NCBI GenBank assembly: GCA_964530215.1
Contig: CAZHAJ010000063.1
Location: 1 to 10,206 of the forward strand
From: JAAXTT01 sp964530215
Lineage (GTDB): Bacteria; Bacillota; Desulfotomaculia; Desulfotomaculales; Desulfocucumaceae
Direction of reading: 5' to 3'
DNA: 10,206 bases
Positions 1 to 6,422 of this stretch are shown in pieces (the stretch's first letter is position 1; every line of letters begins with the position of its first letter). Below the pieces are notes generated by a model. It was not told the origin of the DNA. It saw only the letters and a program-made list of their open reading frames with translations, and ran no database searches. The position numbers and the translations under genes are program-made.

Positions 1-678
1 AACCGATTCCAGGACAATATGATGCACGCACATATTCATCAGACCCCTTTGCTCATCATCAATGGAAACCGAGAAAGTAACCAAGGCCACAACTTCATTG
101 GGAGAATAAAGCTGCTGCATTCTGGGATTTGTCTCTATCGAACCAATTACCGGTTTAATTTCATATAGATCTTGCCACGCCATTGCCAGGTGTTCCAAAA
201 CTTTATCATAAAGATTTCTTACCACTGTCATCTCAATGTCCGTAAGTTCCCTGGATTTATCCGTGGCTGATCCCGGACCGCCAAACAGCAAATCGATAAG
301 GGGAAAAACCACAGAATTATTAGTTTCCATAATTGCCAACCCATCCAGAGTTGTAAAGTCAAATATTTTAAGTACTGTGGGACTGGGTATAGAGCGCATA
401 AACTCTTCATAAATCATTTGCCCCACCGAAGCAACTTCTATGTTTATTGCTGCCCTTAAATAACCTGAGTAAAAGCTGCTCAAAATCCTGGCAAAATGCT
501 GGTGAACCACCTCTAAGCTCCTTAGATGATCTTTAGAGAACTTATTAGGCCGCCTAAAGTCATAAGGCTTGGTCACAAGCACTTCGGACTCTTGGGTAGC
601 TTCTCCCACGTCCAGTTTACCTGTGGTTAAGGCATCCAGCAACGAATCTATCTCGCTTTGTGATAAAATCTCCTGCAA
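1..678 (-). CDS. fliM: Flagellar motor switch protein FliM, N-terminal part (runs off window)
   Basis: FliM is the switch (C-ring) protein that binds phosphorylated CheY and sets motor rotation. The 226 codons in the window are open with no frameshift. The N-terminus carries the CheY-binding motif EIDSLL (residues 9-14), followed by the linker and the start of the middle domain (KPYDFRRPNKFSKDHLRSLE from about residue 37), with the family's GGxG loop at residues 133-136 (GGPG). About 100 C-terminal residues, including the FliN-like SpoA domain, lie beyond the left edge, judging from the usual length near 330. No ATG fits; a TTG at 676-678 is chosen because it directly precedes the CheY-binding motif and has a GAGGAG ribosome binding site 8 bases upstream. 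It follows cheY by 46 bases, placing the signal carrier next to its target. FliY/FliN is less likely because the N-terminal region is typical FliM. Confidence 0.95.
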   Translation of the reverse strand, partial: MQEILSQSEIDSLLDALTTGKLDVGEATQESEVLVTKPYDFRRPNKFSKDHLRSLEVVHQHFARILSSFYSGYLRAAINIEVASVGQMIYEEFMRSIPSPTVLKIFDFTTLDGLAIMETNNSVVFPLIDLLFGGPGSATDKSRELTDIEMTVVRNLYDKVLEHLAMAWQDLYEIKPVIGSIETNPRMQQLYSPNEVVALVTFSVSIDDEQRGLMNMCVHHIVLESV

Positions 679-688
679 TTATAACACT

Positions 689-721
689 CCTCGCTAGGTT
701 GGTTTAAATGGAAAAGCGAGG
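689..721 (-). promoter_or_regulatory. Inverted repeat overlapping the fliM ribosome binding site
   Basis: In the cheY-fliM gap, the transcript has CCTCGCT (715-721) and AGCGAGG (689-695), a perfect 7 bp stem with a 19 base loop. The 3' arm runs into GAGGAG, the ribosome binding site of the TTG-started fliM, so the folded form would partly hide it. There is no U-run, so it is not a typical terminator. A regulatory role is inference. Confidence 0.35.
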
Positions 722-724
722 TTA

Positions 725-1093
725 CTACCCCCTTGAGAGAACCCTCTCCACAGCCTGCAAAAGCCTGTCCTGCTGGAAAGGTTTAACAACAAAGTCTTTG
801 GCCCCGGCCTGAATAGCCTCCATCACCATTGCCTGCTGACCCATGGCACTGCACATTATAATGCTGGCTTCTGAGTCATTGGCTCTGATTGCCTTTACCG
901 CTTCTAGGCCATCCATCTCAGGCATTGTGATATCCATTGTCACCAAATCAGGTTTAGTTTCGGCATACAGATCAACAGCTTGTTTTCCGTTCTCAGCTTC
1001 ACCCACTATGGTGTAGCCACTCTTCTCCAGAATATTCTTAATCATCATCCTCATAAAAGCTGCATCATCTGCAATTAATATTTTTTTACTCAA
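725..1093 (-). CDS. cheY: Chemotaxis response regulator CheY
   Basis: Single-domain receiver of 122 residues, the usual CheY length, with no output domain. The acidic pocket is D9-D10, the phosphoacceptor is D54 (in VTMDITMP), the switch Ser is S82 (MCSAMG) and the conserved Lys is K104 (VVKPF). Phosphorylated by CheA (not in this window), it would bind FliM, encoded immediately downstream; CheC, encoded upstream, would dephosphorylate it. The start is a TTG at 1091-1093 behind a strong AAGGAGGG site; no in-frame ATG fits the domain start. The gene ends in tandem TAG TAA. The 56 base gap to cheC is AT-rich with three copies of GTCTT and shows no clear promoter. Confidence in the CheY assignment comes from the family match plus the chemotaxis context. 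Confidence 0.96.
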   Translation of the reverse strand: MSKKILIADDAAFMRMMIKNILEKSGYTIVGEAENGKQAVDLYAETKPDLVTMDITMPEMDGLEAVKAIRANDSEASIIMCSAMGQQAMVMEAIQAGAKDFVVKPFQQDRLLQAVERVLSRG

Positions 1094-1149
1094 CTTATTC
1101 CCTCCTTAAGACAAATAAAGACAATCATTGATTTTAATTAAAGACTATC

Positions 1150-1776
1150 TCATATTTTAGGCAGTCCCAGAGCCTCAAATAGTTTTCCTATTGAACCAGG
1201 TTCGGTTAATAGAAAAAAATGACCGTTGATATTTTTTACAGAATTATCTTGGAAAAGCTTAGTCTCCAAAATCAAAACCTGATCTTCAGCCCTGCCGCTG
1301 GCCACCATCAGTGATGTTAAGATGGCACCAAGCATATCATATGCCAGCATCGGCACGGAAGGCTGTATGTCTAAATTCGTCAGGCTGTTAATAGCAGTAA
1401 TAAACGAACCTGCCAGCACATTGCCCACTTCCTTAACAGCTGACTGGCTCATTTCATCCAAATATGTTGTGGTACCAGGTTCCAATCCCATCAGTAAATC
1501 AACTAAATTATAGGTGCTTTCTTCGTTAAAAAGGAAGAGGACCATTCCCGGCACTTCCCCTGATAGTCTTACACTAACGCAGGAAACCAACTCCTCATAG
1601 CCCCCCACCAACTGCACAGTATCCTCAAAAGGCATGAAGGTGGCCAGAAAGACATCCATATTAATTTTCATATCAAGCAGTTGAGCCAATGAGGTGACTG
1701 CATTGCCCATGCCGATATTGCTGATTTCCCGTAAAGCGTCCATATGTATTGAGGACAGCTCCGGGTTGTTATTCAT
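1150..1776 (-). CDS. cheC: CheY-P phosphatase CheC
   Basis: CheC removes phosphate from CheY-P and binds the receptor deamidase CheD, linking motor signal to adaptation. The 208 residues match the length and layout of Bacillus subtilis CheC, with two copies of the CheC/CheX/FliY phosphatase helix. The second copy fits the full [DS]x3Ex2Nx22P pattern (S112, E116, N119, P142). The first has D13, E17 and N20, but the expected Pro is F43. The C-terminal stretch (GHFFLLTEPGSIGKLFEALG) is also typical of CheC. The ATG at 1774-1776 has GAGAGG 10 bases upstream, a slightly long spacing; two ATGs in between are out of frame. CheX is excluded because it has one motif and is shorter, and FliY because no SpoA domain follows. 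The gene lies 35 bases after cheR. Confidence 0.95.
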   Translation of the reverse strand: MNNNPELSSIHMDALREISNIGMGNAVTSLAQLLDMKINMDVFLATFMPFEDTVQLVGGYEELVSCVSVRLSGEVPGMVLFLFNEESTYNLVDLLMGLEPGTTTYLDEMSQSAVKEVGNVLAGSFITAINSLTNLDIQPSVPMLAYDMLGAILTSLMVASGRAEDQVLILETKLFQDNSVKNINGHFFLLTEPGSIGKLFEALGLPKI

Positions 1777-1811
1777 TGTTCATCATCCTCTCAATAGTTG
1801 CTTTTATAATG

Positions 1812-2579
1812 CTAACTCTTTCTATAAAAACAAGACATTACCTTTTCCAAACCTAATTCTTGATGATTAAAAATCATTTCACTACCACCAATAAATAAAA
1901 TCCCCCCGGGTTTAAGCGATTTGACAAAATTGGCATTTATTTTGTCCTGGGCATCTCTGGTAAAATATATAGTTACATTGCGACAGGCAATGAGATCAAA
2001 GCCCTGGGGATATTCATCAATCAAAAGGTCATGTCTTTTAAAGGTAACCTTCTTTTTTATATTGGGATCGATAAGATATGAGCCGTTTGACTGGGTAAAA
2101 TATTTGGCCAACCTCTTTTCACTTACATTCCTCAGCACATCTTTACTGTATTTACCTGCCTGGGCAGATTCCAAAATATTTTTATCTAAATCTGTAGCCT
2201 CCAACCGATAATTTCCCCCCGGCCTCAACTCATCTAAAATAATTGCCAAGGAATAAGGCTCGGCACCCACCGAACACGCTGCACTCCAAACCTTAAATGT
2301 GCCTGGGGCTTTTAGCATTGGCGGCAAAATATGCTTTTCCAGTTCGTTCCATTTAGAAACATCTCTAAAAAATTCAGATACATTTATCGTGAGATGATCC
2401 AAAAACATCTCATAGATACTTCGATCTCCGGTCATCATCTGCAGAAAAGAGGCATAATCCTTAATTTTATGCTTAACCATCAAAGCATCCATTCTTCTTT
2501 TTAATTGATTAACTTTATAGCTATGGAGGTCTAATCTAAAATGAAATAGTATTTTATCTCTGAACTGATCAAAATCCAA
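1812..2579 (-). CDS. cheR: Chemotaxis receptor methyltransferase CheR
   Basis: CheR transfers methyl groups from S-adenosylmethionine to glutamates of chemoreceptors, the adaptation step opposed by CheB. The protein has 255 residues, normal for the family. An N-terminal helical domain is followed by TINVSEFFRD (residues 64-73), the SAM-binding stretch WSAACSVGAEPYSLAI (98-113), the acidic EATDLD (127-132) and RNVTIYF (200-206), all recognisable CheR blocks. Typical CheR has WSAGCSTGEEPYS, so some positions are divergent. It starts with TTG (2577-2579), two bases after the cheD stop; its ribosome binding site AGGTGAT lies inside the 3' end of cheD, suggesting coupled translation. It ends in TAG; the same frame meets TGA after six further codons. 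No CheB is encoded nearby. Confidence 0.96.
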   Translation of the reverse strand: MDFDQFRDKILFHFRLDLHSYKVNQLKRRMDALMVKHKIKDYASFLQMMTGDRSIYEMFLDHLTINVSEFFRDVSKWNELEKHILPPMLKAPGTFKVWSAACSVGAEPYSLAIILDELRPGGNYRLEATDLDKNILESAQAGKYSKDVLRNVSEKRLAKYFTQSNGSYLIDPNIKKKVTFKRHDLLIDEYPQGFDLIACRNVTIYFTRDAQDKINANFVKSLKPGGILFIGGSEMIFNHQELGLEKVMSCFYRKS

Positions 2580-2581
2580 GC

Positions 2582-3076
2582 TTATATCACCTGCACCTTT
2601 GCGCCTAAAGTTCTAATCAAAACCTCACCGTTGGTGGTATCCAATATCATTGTTCTTCCTTTATTACCACCCACATCCTCCGCTATGATGGGTATACCTA
2701 AACTTTTCAACACATCCCTGGATTTTTCAGTGTTTCTCAGGCCAATATTGAGGGATAGCTTATTGTCAAGACCGGAAAACATCTGAGCCCCTCCCACCAA
2801 TTTTGCCTTTAGTCTGCCAAATACACCACCGATACTGCTGACTTCTCTTATCAGCAAAGGGATACCTAAGTCTGCAAACTTTGCAGGTTTAGTTACATCC
2901 TTAAAATTAGCACTGTCAGGGAGCATTACATGCAACAAACCCCCCACTTTTGATACCGGGTCATACAGGGTTACCCCCACACATGATCCTAAACCCAGAG
3001 TAATCAATCTATTGGGATTCTTCGTTATTTTATAATCTGCTATGCCCACCTGTATTTCAACGGTAGCCTGCTCCAT
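2582..3076 (-). CDS. cheD: Chemoreceptor glutamine deamidase CheD
   Basis: CheD converts specific receptor glutamines to glutamates and is modulated by binding CheC. The 164 residue protein carries the catalytic set in the expected spacing: T26, C32 in LGLGSCVGV, and H49 in GGLLHVMLP. These are each shifted by five from the Thermotoga maritima CheD residues T21, C27 and H44. The conserved GGNKGRTMILDT stretch is present near the C-terminus. The ATG start has an AGGAGG site six bases upstream, in the 15 base gap after the flgG-like gene. In B. subtilis cheD directly follows cheC; here it precedes cheC and cheR lies between them. All catalytic residues are present, so it is expected to be active. 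Confidence 0.97.
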   Translation of the reverse strand: MEQATVEIQVGIADYKITKNPNRLITLGLGSCVGVTLYDPVSKVGGLLHVMLPDSANFKDVTKPAKFADLGIPLLIREVSSIGGVFGRLKAKLVGGAQMFSGLDNKLSLNIGLRNTEKSRDVLKSLGIPIIAEDVGGNKGRTMILDTTNGEVLIRTLGAKVQVI

Positions 3077-3091
3077 TTTATGCCTCCTATA

Positions 3092-3871
3092 TTAGTACTT
3101 GCGGAGGTTATTAGCCATACTCCACAACTCATCTGAAACCCTAAGTGCTCTTGAGTTAACTTGGTAGGCTCGCTGGCTTTCGATTAAGCCCAGCATTTCC
3201 ACAGAAAGATCTATATTTGATGATTCCAGTTTCTTTTGCTCAATGACACCAAATCCCTCCTGTCCCGGTATGCCTTCTTCCTCTATTCCTGCCTCGTCGG
3301 TCATAGAGTACAAACTTTTGCCCAAGGGTAAAAGTGCATCGGGATTAACAAACTTATACAAAGGAATATCCCCCAGTTCGTTTACGGTATCATCGGACAT
3401 TATTGCTTCCACTTTTCCGTTCTGTCTTATTATCAGCTCTTTATAGCCTTCCGGCAAGACTATCTCGGGATCAAGCAAGTAACCGTCTGAAGTAACCAAT
3501 TCTCCCTCACTGCTCAACCGGAAAGCTCCGTTTCTGGTGTATGCGGTTTCACCGTCAGGTAGTATTACCCTAAAGTAGCCGTTCCCGCTAATTGCCAGAT
3601 CAGTATCTCTGCCTGTTTCCAACAGAGTACCTTGGGTATGTACTTTAGTAACGGCTACCGGTCTCACCCCGGTTCCGCTGGACAACGGTCCACTGTTTGG
3701 ATTCACCGGCCGCTTGGATTCAGACATCTCTTTATACATTAAATCCGCAAAACTAACCCTTTCCCTTTTAAAAGCAGTGGTATTAATACCAGCTATATTA
3801 TCCGCCGTGGCGTCAATGCGGGCTTGCATAGTATTGATACCGGAAACACTGTTTCGCAAAGACATAAGCAT
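3092..3871 (-). CDS. flgG: Flagellar basal-body rod protein, FlgG/FlhP type
   Basis: Rod/hook family protein of 259 residues, exported by the flagellar secretion system and built into the distal rod. The N-terminal helix has the rod signature (MSLRNSVSGINTMQARIDATADNIAGINTTAFKR, shown by the NIAGINTTAFKR at residues 25-36). The beta-rich middle contains NGYFRV and TRNGAFRLSSEG. The C-terminal helix SSNIDLSVEMLGLIESQRAY and its continuation (about 217-259) is the coiled-coil partner segment. There is no cleaved signal peptide, as expected for this family. The start at 3869-3871 has GGTGGTGAG five bases upstream, lying over the end of the preceding gene; the second ATG at 3865 would have a longer spacing. 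It follows the flhO-like gene after one base, so the two are probably co-translated. FlhP is the B. subtilis name for this member of an flhO-flhP pair; FlgG versus FlhP is a naming choice. Confidence 0.9.
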   Translation of the reverse strand: MLMSLRNSVSGINTMQARIDATADNIAGINTTAFKRERVSFADLMYKEMSESKRPVNPNSGPLSSGTGVRPVAVTKVHTQGTLLETGRDTDLAISGNGYFRVILPDGETAYTRNGAFRLSSEGELVTSDGYLLDPEIVLPEGYKELIIRQNGKVEAIMSDDTVNELGDIPLYKFVNPDALLPLGKSLYSMTDEAGIEEEGIPGQEGFGVIEQKKLESSNIDLSVEMLGLIESQRAYQVNSRALRVSDELWSMANNLRKY

Positions 3872-3872
3872 A

Positions 3873-4646
3873 TTATCTCACCACCCCTACCTGGTTGATA
3901 ACTTTATCCAGCAATTGGTCCTGGGCTTGAACCATTCTTTGTGTGGCCTCATATGCCCTCGTAATTTCAATCATGTTTACGGTTTCGGCTGCAATATCAA
4001 CATTGGACATCTCCAACGCATACTGTTTGACACCTGGATTTTCTAAGAGGACACCCTCTTCATCACCGGCACTGTAATAGTTGCCTCCCAGCTTATCTAA
4101 AACATTCTTATCGGGAAAATCCACCACATCCAACTGAATCTCGTAGCCGTCTGAAGTCTGGATAATGCCCTGGGAATTTACCGTTATACTCTCATTTTCC
4201 ACCAATATCGGGCTTCCGCCCCCCAATATCCGATCTCCCCGGGAGTTGACCAAGTAACCCTCACTGTCTTTATGCAACTGTCCGTCCCTGGAATACACTA
4301 CATTGCCTTCAGCGGTTTCAAAGGTAAAAAAACCTTCTCCTTCCAAAGCCAAATCCAACTCACTGCCGGTATCCGTCAGGATACCTGAGGTGAAATCGGT
4401 AAACACTTCATTTATTACCACACCTTGATTGACTAAGCCCAGAGTATTCCACCAGCCAATGTTGTTCATGCCCTTCACATCAGCTTTCATTTGTTGCTTC
4501 AGCAAATATTCCGGGAAAGCACCTGTGGTAGCTTTATCCTGCTTAAATCCTGTGCTGGAAATATTGGCCAAGTTGTTTGAGGTAATGTCCATCCTGGCTT
4601 GTAAAACCCCCAGCCCGGAAGCTGCTGTGTATATACCTCTAATCAT
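3873..4646 (-). CDS. flgF: Flagellar basal-body rod protein, FlgF/FlhO type
   Basis: A second rod/hook family protein of 257 residues, the partner of the next gene. The N-terminus MIRGIYTAASGLGVLQARMD leads into NNLANISSTGFKQ (residues 24-36), the classic flagellar rod motif. The middle contains GEGFFTF and YSRDGQLHKDSEGYLV. The C-terminal segment SNVDIAAETVNMIEITRAYE (from about 214) is the conserved terminal helix. These two helices pair in the assembled proximal rod. The ATG is preceded by a near-perfect ribosome binding site TAAGGAGGG. A 77 base gap separates it from the sigma factor gene, the largest in the window, so a promoter could lie there, although none is convincing. The call as FlgF/FlhO rather than FlgG rests mainly on being the first of the pair and on the B. 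subtilis flhO-flhP order. Confidence 0.87.
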   Translation of the reverse strand: MIRGIYTAASGLGVLQARMDITSNNLANISSTGFKQDKATTGAFPEYLLKQQMKADVKGMNNIGWWNTLGLVNQGVVINEVFTDFTSGILTDTGSELDLALEGEGFFTFETAEGNVVYSRDGQLHKDSEGYLVNSRGDRILGGGSPILVENESITVNSQGIIQTSDGYEIQLDVVDFPDKNVLDKLGGNYYSAGDEEGVLLENPGVKQYALEMSNVDIAAETVNMIEITRAYEATQRMVQAQDQLLDKVINQVGVVR

Positions 4647-4723
4647 CTTTTCCCTCCTTACATTAAATCCGTACCACTATACATATCTATAAATTTATGC
4701 TAATTCTAGCTCGCTACCAACTC
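4647..4723. other. 77 base intergenic spacer between sigma factor and rod genes
   Basis: This is the longest non-coding stretch in the window. Read on the minus strand it is AT-rich and contains a small GCTA-GAAT-TAGC inverted repeat, a palindromic ATAAATTTAT, and the AAGGAGGG site of the flhO-like gene. I found no good sigma-A or sigma-D promoter pair and no terminator, so the operon may simply continue through it. Confidence 0.5.
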
Positions 4724-5482
4724 TCAACCATATTCTTTCTCCAGCATTTTCCTAAGTCTGGTTATCGCTCGTCCATGAATTTGACACACCCTGGACTCGG
4801 ACACTCCTAACACCACACCTATTTCCCTTAGATTCAGTTCCTCTTGATAATATAATGACAGTAAAAGTTTTTCTTTATCACTTAAACTCTCTATCGCCTC
4901 AGCCAAATACGCCCTGCCTTCTTCCTTAAGGACATAATCAAAGGGGTCTGGACTTTCTGGGTCTTTAATCAACTCACTTAGCTTAACACCGTCACTGTCC
5001 TGGACAGCCAAAGTTTCATCCAATGAGACTGAAAAAGCACGGTGATAATATGTTTCCAACTTCCTCAAGTCTTGAAGACTTACCCCCAACTCCTTGGCCA
5101 ATGCATCGTCACTGAGCCTTTCTTCTGTTCCCAATCTTTCCTTTGCTGCCTGGAGTTCCTGCAATTTCTGCCACATGGTTCTGGGTAGCCAATTAGACTT
5201 TCTAATCTCATCAATCATAGATCCCCTTATTCTTCTGTAGGCATAGGTTTCAAAATCTATACCCTGCTGGGGATCATATTTTTCCACTGCCTCAATTAAC
5301 CCGAAGACACCACAGCTCTCTATGTCTTCTTGGGTTACAAAGGATGGAGTACGAATAGCCAATCTTCCGGCTAAATGCTTAACTAGCCATACATAGGAAA
5401 GCACCAATTTATTTCTTAGTAAATCACTTTTCTTTTCCTTGTACTCTTTCCACAAAGCTTCTATATCCATAGCTTTCACCAT
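4724..5482 (-). CDS. sigD: Flagellar RNA polymerase sigma factor, FliA/SigD family
   Basis: Sigma-28 type factor of 252 residues that directs RNA polymerase to late flagellar and chemotaxis promoters. Region 2 spans about residues 29-96, including the core-binding GVFGLIEAVEKYDPQQGIDF and the promoter-melting YAYRRIRGSMIDEIRKSNWLPR. Region 3 follows (DDALAKELGVSLQDLRKL), and region 4 ends the protein with the helix-turn-helix LNLREIGVVLGVSESRVCQI (217-236). The layout matches B. subtilis SigD over its full length. Two starts are possible: ATG at 5480-5482 with a weak site, or ATG at 5468-5470 (fifth residue) with GGTGA five bases upstream, which looks better. It lies 19 bases after flhG; no anti-sigma FlgM gene is seen here. 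A WhiG-like role is unlikely in this context. Confidence 0.95.
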   Translation of the reverse strand: MVKAMDIEALWKEYKEKKSDLLRNKLVLSYVWLVKHLAGRLAIRTPSFVTQEDIESCGVFGLIEAVEKYDPQQGIDFETYAYRRIRGSMIDEIRKSNWLPRTMWQKLQELQAAKERLGTEERLSDDALAKELGVSLQDLRKLETYYHRAFSVSLDETLAVQDSDGVKLSELIKDPESPDPFDYVLKEEGRAYLAEAIESLSDKEKLLLSLYYQEELNLREIGVVLGVSESRVCQIHGRAITRLRKMLEKEYG

Positions 5483-5501
5483 CTGACCATTATTATCTGA
5501 G

Positions 5502-6422
5502 TTATCCGAACAGCTTGGCCAATCTCCTTATGAAACCGTTAGCCCCCGGACCCTTTTTATACCATTCCTCACCCTGATGATGGCCGCTAATCAAAAAGTC
5601 AGCAATGGACAGCACCGACCTTGACACATGACTTTGGGGATGGAATAAACTATATGGCTCTTGTTTTTTAACACACTCTACTACCAGTTTATCTTCCATA
5701 ATCCAACCAATGGTGTTGATACTAATATCCAAGAACTCATTGGCTACCTTTTCTATCCTTTCAGATGTGCTTACAGCTTCCTGCCTGTTGTTGGCACGAT
5801 TTACCACCAGCATAGCTTCAGCATGAACTTTAAACATTGACATTGCCTTAATCAAGCTGTAAGCATCTGTCAGTGAAGTGGGCTCCGGAGTTATTACCAC
5901 TATTACTTCACTGGCAGCAGCTACAAACCCCAAGGTGTTTTTATTGATTCCGGCACCTGTATCAATAAGCAAAAAGTCTGTCTCTCTGTCAAAATATGAA
6001 AGGGAATCTATTAAGCGCCTGCGTTTCTTGTTTCCGAGATTAGCCAACTCCAGAAAGCCTGAACCTCCCGAAACCAGCTTTACCCCTTTGGGGCCCGGTA
6101 CAATTATATCTTCAATGGTTTTATCACCATATAAACAGTCAAAAAGGGTATATGGAGGCGAAACCCCCATCAAAACTTCAGCATTGGCCAATCCCAAATC
6201 AGCATCAAAAATTACCACTCTTTTACCTAAGGATGCTAAAGTTATGGCAAGGTTTACCACCAGATTTGTTTTTCCCACCCCTCCCTTGCCGCTGCTTACA
6301 GTAATGACGCGGGTGGCAGGTTCATCTGCTACTATATGCTCTGTTAGTTCCTTATTGTCCTGTTGTCCATGAGCATTGAAAATCCTGGGTGTTTTATCTA
6401 ACATGGAGGCCTTGTTCGACAA
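5502..6422 (-). CDS. flhG: Flagellar number/placement ATPase FlhG (FleN/YlxH, MinD family)
   Basis: MinD/ParA-type ATPase that works with FlhF to set flagellar number and position at the membrane. From a TTG at 6420-6422 it has 306 residues, the usual length. It shows the deviant Walker A KGGVGKT (46-52), DADLGLAN (73-80) and LLIDTGAGI (151-159), and ends in a basic amphipathic segment (GFIRRLAKLFG) that may bind membrane. Start choice: the longest ATG-initiated frame would begin at 6512, but those extra residues overlap flhF and look unlike FlhG. ATG at 6404 has a poor ribosome site. TTG at 6422 has GGGAGGAG nine bases upstream and adds MSNKAS, giving SNKASMLDK, which lines up with the family's DQAxxLR activator motif, though degenerate (N-K-A-S-M-L-D). 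The gene overlaps the flhF 3' end. Confidence 0.93.
   Translation of the reverse strand: MSNKASMLDKTPRIFNAHGQQDNKELTEHIVADEPATRVITVSSGKGGVGKTNLVVNLAITLASLGKRVVIFDADLGLANAEVLMGVSPPYTLFDCLYGDKTIEDIIVPGPKGVKLVSGGSGFLELANLGNKKRRRLIDSLSYFDRETDFLLIDTGAGINKNTLGFVAAASEVIVVITPEPTSLTDAYSLIKAMSMFKVHAEAMLVVNRANNRQEAVSTSERIEKVANEFLDISINTIGWIMEDKLVVECVKKQEPYSLFHPQSHVSRSVLSIADFLISGHHQGEEWYKKGPGANGFIRRLAKLFG

Noticed and set aside
228..410. 60 codon minus-strand open frame inside fliM
   Set aside because: It is out of frame within the intact FliM coding sequence, which explains the region fully.
4647..4723. Possible sigma-D or sigma-A promoter before the flhO-like gene
   Set aside because: TAAA is present but no GCCGATA-like element follows at the right distance, and no TTGACA/TATAAT pair with proper spacing was found.
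5878..6372. 164 codon open frame on the plus strand opposite flhG
   Set aside because: It lies wholly opposite a clearly conserved FlhG domain, has no family resemblance and no good ribosome site; it is a shadow of the coding strand.
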